DNA from: Notospermus geniculatus
Taxonomy: Eukaryota; Nemertea; Pilidiophora; Heteronemertea; Lineidae
Direction: 5' to 3'
NCBI GenBank assembly: GCA_002633025.1
Contig: NMRB01000067.1
Location: 115,495-179,494, forward strand
DNA: 64,000 bases
Part shown: in pieces, positions 12,601-24,600 of the stretch
How positions within the stretch are numbered: the first letter of the stretch is position 1
Layout: every line of letters begins with the position of its first letter
Notes under the pieces: model-generated
The model's database searches: none
What the model was told of the DNA's origin: nothing
The model's input: the letters and a program-made list of their open reading frames with translations, nothing else
Translations under genes and position numbers: made by a program

Positions 12601-15600
12601 TTTGTGAAACTGAAATTACAGCACTGAAATCTAGAATAAACATATTTGTCAAATATGTACCACATGGAGATATCAATTTGTCGAGATTCGGTTCCTCCAG
12701 TGAAGTATCTGGTGCATTATTTAAAGCTGAACCGTTCCCGGCACAAGATTCTGAATGAATTAATTGACTATCACCTAAGTATCAAGGACACCTTTAAAAT
12801 ATGGATGGCATTAGGGGATACAGGGGACAGTTGTCAAGAATCCTGATTTTGATTTTGTTGAGTTTCAGTGTTTCTTCAAATCTTTGACACAAACCAGTGA
12901 ACAGTTCAGCTTTAAAACTCACTCTGTTGTGAAACGAAAGATACATAGCGTTGTCTGACATATGATGAGTATTGTCACAGGTAATACAATGTCAAAATAT
13001 CGCGAATCATACAGTTTGGCCGCTGTGAAATGGTGGCATCTTTCTCCCAGCAAACATATAAACCCGTAGTGCTATGGCTCGCAAGTCAGAATGTGGGAAA
13101 GCTCTTCGAATTGTGCTCAAAACGGCCTGATGACTATCGCACAGAGATAGGTAGGCCTACAACTAACCAGGCCTTGCGTTTTGAGGTGAGTGAAAAACTG
13201 CTCGCCTTAGAATAATACAGTTTTCTATCGTTCTCAGGCAAGCAGTTTTTCACTCACCTCAAAAGACATGGCTTGACAAACACACGTCCCACACCAATCT
13301 AGCTAGTATCATTTGATCGAAGACGATGATTTGTTCAGAAGAAGGCGCAACATTGAGAATTTTCTCCGTCCAATGGTAGAATAGAGACCACCATTTCACA
13401 GCTTGGATTAACTAGGTAGTCACTTTCCCTCGTATGATATATTTGTACGGGCAGGGGGTGGGGGTGGAGGGGTTGATTTTAAGGGATACGCAGCAGTATT
13501 CACATCATCTTGCTTTCATCTCTGATCACCCATAACCAACTGTTTCATTCCTGGGTAAAATCTGACAAAATCATTGGTGACACCTATTGAGGACTGATGT
13601 AACTACCACTAATAGAAACTGAAACGGTCACTACCAACAGATAGTAGGGTGAGGGTGATTTTAAGATTGACATCTTCGTCACGTGCACCGAATTATCTCG
13701 AATTCAGTGCAAGTTACTCCCAATGAATGATCTAGAATTTATTACAGAAGCATGACGCAGGGGCCTAACTGCCGATTGATGCCTTTCTTATCTTACTGTG
13801 GCTTTGAATTGTCCAACATCAATACCCTTTAGACTCTGTACTAATATGTAATTGGTCGATCTGTGGTTTGTCTTGAATTAGTTAGTTCCTAAAAACATAT
13901 ATAAAGCAACTACACACTCTACAGGATTTAAAGCACTCTTTACCTCAATTGGGGCACATGCTACCACAATCCTGAATAATTTCAGAGTTATCCAATTAAA
14001 ATCAAATAAAAACACTTAAACGGTGTAAATTAGTAAAAAATCAATAATACCAAAGAGAAATTGAAAACAAATAAAGTGCAAAAAATGAAACAGAACACCA
14101 CAGAATGGACAACAGACAAGCTGGTTATGGGTGACAAGGGGTTAACATCTGATTGGTCGCTTAGGGTTGCCATGGTGATGTGATACTCACTGCCTGTGAC
14201 AGTAGCAGGAGATACCCATATTTTGAACCAATACGCTGGTTTATAACCTGACTTCAGGCCAGTGAATGCTACAAGGCATCTGATTGGTTCAGAAGTCTGT
14301 AGGTTTACATAAGAGGTAAACAGTGACTACCCATTTACATAAATTATGCTAAACAGGTACAGGGTTTGGGAAATATCCGAAAAAATGTCAACAATTCGAA
14401 ATCTTTGAAGAAAGTTCCATGTTGAGAAATCACGAGTCTAGTGTTCATTTTTCGAGCACCACCATCTTCGAGAGTATTTTCCCCCTTCTTCGAGAGTATT
14501 TTCCAGAGTCCAATTACAGTTGAAGTTTGGAGGTAATTAGCATAATTGCTATGAGGGCGGGGCATGCCAACGATTTTATACCACTTGATTTAATAGAACC
14601 AGGTTCACCACCAGACTCTGAAACGGAACAAAAGGCGTTTTGAGACAATGACAGACGATAAATTATGGGAGGCTCGGCGACAAAAAAGTGGAATTCATGG
14701 GCAGCTGGTCTAGTTGAGAAAAAAATGTGTCTGCACTCATGAGATGTGAGGAAGAATTGTGAAAATGTTGTTTATTTTAACCCTAAAATATACTCGACTC
14801 CCTGGCTAATAAGGTACAATCTCTGCCATTCTAAAATATGCGTCTTTGAGATGAAACATCCACAACAGGAAAGAGAAATTACCCAGTTGAAAAAAAATCT
14901 AAACGGCAAAATTATTTTTAGGAAGTAACGGAATCCATTTCAAAATGGCACAGATGGATCATATTGGCCAGGAAATCCAGTATATTTTTTTATCGACAAG
15001 TAAATCATAATTCACATAGACTGGAACGTAAACCTGGAGTTTGATGAAAATTTGTGAAAAAAAGACAAAATTCTGTTTAGTTACTTGGAACACTATGAGA
15101 TTTACGAAAGATTTACAAGACAAGACAGCGACAAGTTTTGAGATGGCAATGAATTGAACTAGTATAGAACTGTTTGAATTTCAAAAAAGAATTGACAGTG
15201 ACATTCTTTTTACGAAATTTCTGAATTTCACTGAAACAAAAGTAGATTTATCTTCTTCAAGAAATTTGAATCTAAATTCTACACGAGACTAGATTTTGAC
15301 AACATTGACGGACCAATCACAGCGCAGCCAAAATCACACAGCAGCCAATCACAAAACTCCAGTTACTAAGCTGTGGCTGCCAGGTTACAAATTTGAAATT
15401 AGCCTTGGCTGGATGTGTGGTGTTACTCCAGGTTTACAGGACTCGTGAACAGTCAAATTTACCCAAAATCTTTCAACACAGGGACAGAAAAAACTATTCG
15501 CAAAATGACATAAAAAATACAGTGAATAAGACTCAGTCAGTTCGGTGTACAGCCGCATGTGCTTTTCTGAAAAAGGATTGCCATTCTTTTAAAACAACAT

Positions 15601-18600
15601 ATAGGGATTCGATCACAAACATGCCAAAAATAATCCACATATAAAACTTAAAATAAATTTCATTTTCACAATTCAAAGGCCCAAGTTTGTGCTTCACACC
15701 CTTGTCGTAGAAAATTTTATTTGAATGACTGTTTCTTAGTAATTCAACCAATCACTCAGCCAGGTAAGCATGAAATGATCAAATTGATTGTTATAGAAGG
15801 ATCAATCAATCAAATCAATTAACCACTTATCAATCAATCAATCAATAAATCAATATTGATTAAACATCAATCTTGTATTGATTGAGAACTGCATTGATGG
15901 CAGACACAGTTTTTTTCCTATCATGCCCATGAATACATGCAAAAAATTTGTGAAGCGGAGAAAAATGATCTTGTTGGAATTGCAATGAAGTGAATCAAAC
16001 TTCAGCAGCTTTCACTTCTGCAGAGGGAAATGGATTATCCATGGTTAAGGCTTAAGCAGCTTCCCTTCTGTTCAGGGAAATGGATTATTCATGGTTAAGT
16101 CTTTCACTTCTGCAGAGGGAAGTGGATTATCCATAGTCAAAACTTTCACATCTGCAGAGGGAAGTGGCTTATCCATAGTGGAGGCCTTCACTTCTGCAGA
16201 GGGAAGTGGATTATCCATGGTTAAGGATTTCACTTCTACAGGGAGAAATGGCTTATCCATGGTTAAGGCTTAAGCAGCTTCCCTTCTGTTGAGGGAAATG
16301 GATTAATCATGGTTATGTCTTTCACTTCGGCAGAGGGAAGTGGCTTATCCATAGTGGAGGCCTTCACTTCTGCAGAGGGAAGTGGATTATCCATGGTTAA
16401 GGCTTTCACTTCTGCAGAGGGAAATGGATTATCCATGGTTAAGGCTTTCATTTCTGCAGAGGGAAATGGATTATCCATAGTTAAGGCTAAGCAGCTTTCA
16501 CTTCTGCAGTAGGAAGTGACTGGAAGATGGTCATTTCACCGACTAAACTGGGGGATGAACCATTGCAAAACCAACCAAGATTATTTTTCTTTTGTGGAAG
16601 TCAGAAGTAAGCGACATGCAGAGGCAGAGTTCTCTCTCAGTACTAAACACAAAACTATTTTGTCATAGTCGAAAATTGAATCAGATAATTTCTAATAATG
16701 AAAGATCTGACAGTTGAAGCTGAGAGAAATACTCAAAATGAAAGACACAGGGACGCAACAAAGGCACATAAACATAACCATAAGCCAGGCTATCCTTAAA
16801 TATCACTGATAAGTGGTAACCAAGCCGGGCTGTCCTTAAATATCACTGATAAGTGGTAACCAAGCCGGGCTGTCCTTAAATATCACTGATGGCCCAAAGC
16901 CAGACTATCCTTAAATATCTAATATCTCTAATTAGTGGGAATCAAGCCAGACTATCCTTAAATATCTCTAATTAGTAGGAATCAAGCCAGACTATCCTTA
17001 AATATCTCTAATTAGTGGGAATCAAGCCAGGCTATCCTTAAATATCACTGGTAAGTGGTAACCAAGCCAGGCTATGGCCCAAAGCCAGACTATCCTTAAA
17101 TATCTCGAATAAGTGGGAATCAAGCCAGGCTATCCTTAAATTTCTCAACCAAGCGGGAGTCAAGCCAGGGTATCCTTAAATATCTGTATAAGTGAGTGGG
17201 ATAGGGAATGTTTGGTACTATATTTGCCAACTTCTGGAGTTCCTGCAACCCCCCTCCCCCCCAGCCAAAACATTAAGGATAGCCATGGCATATTGAAAGG
17301 AAAAGTACCAAATACCACAAATAACAAATGAAAGTCACTTTAAGTTCATAACATCAAGACTAATTCATGGGTAGTGACGTGAGGGTATTGGTATGAACAT
17401 ATTCAAAACCACAGTTCTGTTGGGAGATGGCCAGGAAGGGGCTGATGAGAACCTAGGGTGGAACATCAACTTCCCAAATGACAAACGACTTGGATACTGC
17501 GTAAATACTACAAGTTGGAACGTAGGCCAAGTGACTGACAGCTGCAAGTTTTCTTCATTTCTTGTGTTGTCAAAGATATCAATATTGAATAAAGTCTGGA
17601 TTCAAAGAAGAGACTTTAGTGATTAAAATATCTGTCACTTTCCACTCTGTCATGAAAGATGTTTTGACGTAATGGTAATCTGAAACTCTTGCACAGGTTT
17701 AAATGCATAGAAGAGTGTTTTCAATGTCAGGGAAAACTGCACCAATGAGACGTACATGTGATGCATATGCCTATGTGCCTTCATTGCTCCTATCAAATAT
17801 GATATCATCAAAATTCTCTAGTATCCTAGTCCTATCTGCGGGCAGCAAGCTTGGGGGCAAAGGCCTGTCTTAAATATTAACTCATGCATTCTGTAAGAAT
17901 TGTCAGTCAACTCAAACGATCTAAAAAGCAAAATTTCTCCTCAGTTGCTATGGTAATTGTTGTTACTTAGCAACTGTACCCAAGGTGATACTCTGGTTGC
18001 TAAGCAACCATGAATACCCTAGCAACCATGCATTATTAATGTTAAAAGTACCCATCACCCCATGCCAAGGTGCATCTAAAGTCCATGTCACACTTTATTA
18101 ATCAAAGTGAGGCTAAAAGAGGGCCTGGGCAGCACATGTGAGGCGTCACATTTAGCGTGTTCGGAAAGCTTCCTCGGGGAAGCTCGGGGAAGCGGGAGAG
18201 CGTTCGGTAAGGTATTTGGCAGGCTGCCAAGGCTTCCTCGAGCCTGGCCGAAGTGAGCGACTCGCCGAGTCGCTTACTTGGGGAAACTCCCGGCATGCAT
18301 TTCGTTTTCTTTCCAATCCGAAATGCTGATTGGCTAAACGTGGAACATTTCATGCCTGCAACCCACAGTAGTACCTTTCCCCGAGGAAGCGCAAATACCG
18401 TTCGGAAATTCGCCTTTACTGGGCATGCTCACATTCCCCGAAGCTCGGGGAAGAAATTTCCTCGGGGAAGCTTTCCGAACACGGCCATTGTTNAATATCT
18501 CTAATTAGTAGGAATCAAGCCAGACTATCCTTAAATATCTCTAATTAGTGGGAATCAAGCCAGGCTATCCTTAAATATCACTGGTAAGTGGTAACCAAGC

Positions 18601-21600
18601 CAGGCTATGGCCCAAAGCCAGACTATCCTTAAATATCTCGAATAAGTGGGAATCAAGCCAGGCTATCCTTAAATTTCTCAACCAAGCGGGAGTCAAGCCA
18701 GGGTATCCTTAAATATCTGTATAAGTGAGTGGGATAGGGAATGTTTGGTACTATATTTGCCAACTTCTGGAGTTCCTGCAACCCCCCTCCCCCCCAGCCA
18801 AAACATTAAGGATAGCCGTGGCATATTGAAAGGAAAAGTACCAAATACCACAAATAACAAATGAAAGTCACTTTAAGTTTATAATATCAAGACTAATTCA
18901 TGGGTAGTGAGGGTATTGGTATGAACATATTCAAAACCACAGTTCTGTTGAGAGATGGCCAGGAAGGGGTTGATGAGAACGTAGGGTGGAACATCAACTT
19001 CCCAAATGACAAACGACTTGGATACTGCGTAAATACTACAAGTTCGAACCTAGGCCAAGTGACTGACAGCTGCATGTTTTCTTCATTTCTTGTGTTGTCA
19101 AAGATACCAATATTGAATAAAGTCTGGATTCAGAGAAGAGACTTTAGTGATTAAAATATCTGTCACTTTCCACTCTGTCATGAAAGATGTTTTGACGTAA
19201 TGGTAATCTGAAAATCTTACACAGGTTTAAATGCATAGAAGAGTGTTTTCAATGTCAGGGAAAACTGCACCAATGTACTGTACATGTGATGCATGCCTAT
19301 GTGCCTTCATTGCTCCTATCAAATATGATATCATCAAAATTCTCTCTAGTCCTATCTGCGGGCAGCAAGCTTGGGGGCAAAGGCCAGTCTTAAATATTAA
19401 CTCATGCATTCTGTAAGAATCGTCAGTCAACTCAAACGATCTAAAAAGCAAAATTTCTCCTCAGTTGCTATGGTAATTGTTGTTACTTAGCAACTGTACC
19501 CAAGGTGATACTCTGGTTGCTAAGCAACCATGAAGAACCCTAGCAACCATGCATTATTAATGGTAAAAGTACCCATCACCCCATGCCAAGGTGCATCTAA
19601 AGTCCATGTCACACTTTATTAATCAAAGTGAGGCTAAAAGAGGGCCTTGGCAGCACATGTGAGGCGTCACATTGTTTCTATACACGACCATAAACCCCAC
19701 GCATAGCATGGCTACCTGCACCAAATGATGGCAGGCTTATACAGGTGTTGAATCAAATGTTCATGAAAAGTTACCATATTGACAACGCGCCATCTTGCCC
19801 AAGTGAATCTAGCCATTCGGTCACTTTGTAAATATAGGGTGACTGGACTTCAATGTTTACGAGGGAAACCAATGCGTACCTGAATCAACTTAGCGGGTTG
19901 CAGTCAAAAGCGCGTACAGCCATCAAGAACAAATAGCCGAATAACAGGTCAGCTCATAGGTGGCGCCAGCGCTGATATCATTCAGGTCTATGGCGAATTT
20001 TATTGGTATCTAATTCATATACACGGTGGGATAATTCCTGAACACTTTTATCATGAATCTATCAATCAAACTAAGGGAGAACTTTTCAATGATGGAATAA
20101 AAGAGTACTGCTGAAAAAAACTGGTCATAAACTGATGAATTCCTTAGAAAAATAAAGTGGATGAGACAGATAGCCTATAACAATAGTTGCTTTCATAAGT
20201 AATTGAGAGGCAGATATGGTTTTGCTATTAAGAGGCAAATGTTCCGTTAGCGAAGGTCCATAAGGCTGAGAATCCCTGCACAGCTGACAAAAGTTATGTC
20301 CTAGCTGTTCTTTGTATCTTTCTTGATAAAATCAACAGGTAAATTTGACAAAATACATAAATCTGAAATTCAGTAACTCTAAAAAATGTCAACATTAGGC
20401 AGGGAAAGTGTATTATTGAGAAAAATGCAAGATTGAAATCTGAATATTAGCCGCCAAATTTGTTATGTTGGATTAGAATTAAGTGCCAATAACATAAAGC
20501 TGGGAAAAATGTCAATAGTTACCATGGCAACAGTAGTTGCCTAGCAACCAAGGTGTATCTTAGCAACCAAGATACAAACTGGACAATGAGGAAAACTTAT
20601 GTACATGGTGAACACTAAAATGACGATAAGAAGCAAGGCTGAACAAAAAGCGTTGAAAGAGGCCGAGGGTTCTACTTCAGGTCAAATCACAAAGCTTTGG
20701 GCGGCAGCAGAAAGCATGAATTTTTAGCAATAGCCCCTTCACAAGTCTACCAATAGGTGGCACTGTAATTCCTGTACTACCCTATAGGGGGCATGGTGAA
20801 GGGGCTTGAATTTTACAGCCTTGCAAGAAATATTTTGTAAATACACTGCATTCTTTTAGTTCATGAAACCGTCACATGTACTTGTGTTTGCTCTCTTCGT
20901 GCTTGGCCTTTTTGTGACAGCACTGCTTGATATAACAAGTTAGATGTCTGTGCTTGCTACAGTAAGACAGAAAATATTATACATTTGTAATCTGTAGTTT
21001 GAAAATCGTAATTCATACAAGGCGCCGCTCGACCGAGGGATTTTATAGTACCAAGTTGCCATCAACAGGTTTGTTAAAACATAGCTGTTGAGCACAGGTT
21101 GAGGAATCTTCTATCAAAATCATCTAGAGTCAATGTTACCAAGGCAACAAGGTTGCCAAGCAACCAAGGCAAGGATTATTTGGCCAATCAAACCACAGAC
21201 TTGGGTACAATCCAAGCAGTTGTTCACCAGTTTGGTGATCTTAATTCATGTAAGATCTATCGATGTAATACCTCACATAATCGTTTCAATTTTTCTTTTT
21301 CTTGCAAAGATGGTCATTAGCTATAAAATTGTTAAATTCTGTGTGTGTCATGCGCATGCATCTTGGTAAACTCTTTGGAATCAACTAACATATAACTGCA
21401 GTTTGTGGCTCGCCGAGCAGATTGACAAGCCGTAAGCTTCGAAAACACCACGAAATATATTTTTGATTTTTTTCTGGACCAGAAGGTCAGCGAAGGAGGA
21501 AGGGTCAACATCTTTGGTCAAATTTTGCGGTCTATCATCAGTTTCATAGCCAAGAAGTTAGCAAATGGAAGCCTACTGGTCGTATGATTTTAATTGCAAA

Positions 21601-24600
21601 ACTCTCTGAGCACTTTCCTGGTGAAACCATGCCCTGATTTTGGGAGAGTACATTTGGGTTCCAATCCCTCTATGAGTACTGGAGAGCACATAACATACAA
21701 CCTGAGGTTGCAAAGTGGATCATTCTTTGGAAAGCTCTCGATGAGCACTTCCAGGCTCTGCAATTAAGCTTCTACACTAAGCATTTTTGAAGTGTCCAGG
21801 GTATCTGCTCCATTGCTTCTGTTAGGAGACAGGGAGTTCTGATGCTTGCTGCAAGCTATGCAACATCCTCCTCGAATGAGAGTGAGTTCGTGTTCCGACA
21901 TTCATCTGTTTGTGTCGCTGGTTGCTTTGGTGTCAGCCATAGGCCTATCAATGAGACACATGGACCCTGGGGACATGTCACCTCAATTTGGGGAAGGAGC
22001 TTCTTGTTATACTACTCTGAAAGTCATTTAAGGATTGGTGACTTCACCTTCAACACACGAAGTTTGAAGTAGGATTGGTGTAAGAAGCCATGTCCAATAT
22101 GGGTTTTCAGGTTTCCAGCTTAAGTTGTTAGCTATGACCTTTGACCTTACGCTGACCTTCAAGTCACTCGAGTGCACTTGAATCGATAATTTGACCTACT
22201 GCTTGGAGTTGTTGGTTTTGTTTCAACAACAATAGCGGTTGGTTTAGCCTGATTTGGGAGAGGATCATATGCTGAAAAAACAAACATGGCCGAAAACATT
22301 TAAACATGAGGAAGAGATAAGTGGACGGAGGGGGTAAAAATATCAGCGAGTGCGTCACGAGACAAGAAATCATGCAGATTAATTTAGTAATTAATCAATT
22401 AAGTAGTAATTAAGCCTACAATAATTAATCAATGACTGCATTAATCTACAACACCACTGAAAAGGAAAGTTAACGATTCAGCAAGTAGGGGACTTTATGT
22501 TGTCATGGCAACTCTGCTGCGGGTTGCCATAGTGACCAGAAATACCCCTGCTGAAAGTTGAAATCACAAATTAATCTCAGGACAACACTATATTATCTTC
22601 ACTAATCCAATATCAGAACAGAATTTCTTGCAAAACACTTAAAGAATCATCCTGACGTTTACAATTTCGTTCTTAGATCTCGGGGTGTAGGCTATCACTG
22701 ACGGTACTTGCCCAAGGCCTCACAAAGGGATAATTTTGATCGTCTGCAACATGGCACAAACTTATGACCTATGACCCAGAATTACTAGCATTTTGGGAAA
22801 AGAGTCCCCTGTCTCCACATTGGAGCTGACCAGGAGAGCTCGGCTGTAATATGCATCGTTTGACATGAAAATTGAACATGTGCAGTGCATCTCATGGCCA
22901 AATTGGGAAACATGCACAAAAAGGGGCTGAAAGACAACACATAACGCTAAATTCTTGGAGTGAGTTTGTTCCGGGATACCACTAAACTTCTGAATATTGG
23001 TGTCCACCCAGCAGACTCTGATTTGATGCAAGTGAAGTGTTTGTTGAAAAGTGAGATGAACACGAATATCCAAGATTCTTAGCGGTTCTGCATCGCAAAA
23101 CAATGTTCTTAACCAACCAGCAAACTTTCATAGAGAAATATTATATAGTTTTGTTCTCAGGCAAGAAGCCCTTGAGACATCCTCCCACAGCAGGAGTTTT
23201 TACCTTGCTCCTCTTCATCCACTCAGACTTTGTGTGGGAGTGGATGAAGAGGAGCGAGACCAAAGCCCTGCTATGGGAGGATGCCCTGAGAGGATTTCCT
23301 TTGCATTGTCAACTGTTAACCTAATTTTTGTCACGTCCACCAACGTGGATATACATGTAGCCCGTTTTGAAATGAATTTCTAACATTATGTCTAACTTCA
23401 AGTGATGGTGTTCACAGTTTCGTGTATAAAAATCTGAACACACTCTCCAAGAATTCAGCCCTTCTCGCTTATGTTAGTAAGTGCCATCAGTGCTGTGTAG
23501 GACGTGTGTGTTTGTGCATTCAACTTGTTGTGTTTAAAGGGCAGCATTTGAGCATTTTGAGCATTTACATCAGAACAAGGTTAGAGCAGGGCTGCGAAAG
23601 TGTTGGACATAAAACAGGGGACCTTGCTGTCATGGGACAAGGAAACAGGGTCAAGATACCTAGAGAAGTGTAAGTTAAAGTAATGGACTTGTTAATGTAA
23701 GTGCATCATCCTTTGGGTTTTCTGGGGGCGTTTCGAGGATGAACATATCTCATCACAAGCGGAAAGTGAGAGGAATCTGGCAGATTCCCGGTAAAAACGA
23801 GACTGTTTACAAGAGCACTAGAGATGAAATCACAAGATTAGCCCCAACTGTCAAACATGTATTGCTGTATTAAACACCAAACAAACTGAAAACACCGAAC
23901 CACAAAAAAAGCAATCCTCCTCAATTTACACACGCACGCCAACGACATGCTTCTAGACACACAGTGGTACGACTGGGATAGACCCCCAAACAAAACACAA
24001 TCAAGTGGTACAAAATTTCAATCTCGATAGTTCAAATTACGGGCGTAATTTGAGGAATTTATCGCCACACGTTTTTCATCAATATTTTTTTACCTTTCTG
24101 CTCATTTTCGGGAATTTTCATAACCACCGTTATTGTCTCATACTCAATTTGTACTTCTTGAAACGAAAAGAATAAAAACCGCATATATTTTCAAAATGTG
24201 ACGATTTTGTATTTCAAGATTAACATCACTAAAACAGGTCAATAGAGATACTTTCAAAATGAAGTTGTGCCAAAATTGTCAATCATTACACCTTCACTAA
24301 TGGCCCCAAAATAATACAATTACAGAGTTATGACCATGCTTTTCTGTCACAAAATTTACAAACCCCTTCTATGTTTACAAACTCTTGCTCATAAATGCTT
24401 CTCAACCAAACTGCTACAGATCATCCTCGCAAATTCATATGGGGATTATTACAAATCCATGGCCACTACTCCCACTCGTCGGTCTCTTCAAGGACATGTC
24501 TAGAGGAGGGTACACAGGGGTAGAACCCCAAGGACACTACTCCCGTCTACTCGTCAGTCTCTCTAAGGACATGTCTAGAGGATGGTTCAACCCCAAGGCC

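Larger units (their letters stand above)
16961..18492 (+). repeat. Doubled segment 2, copy 1 (with MITE)
   Basis: Near-identical to 18494-19676 except for the MITE at 18153-18485 and small differences. It ends at CATTGTT just before the single N. Confidence 0.9.

Noticed and set aside
16072-16512. Repeat proteins on both strands (PSAEVKALT and TSAEGSGLS types)
   Set aside because: They are translations of the 42-bp minisatellite, broken by stops between 16260 and 16310, with no convincing splice sites.
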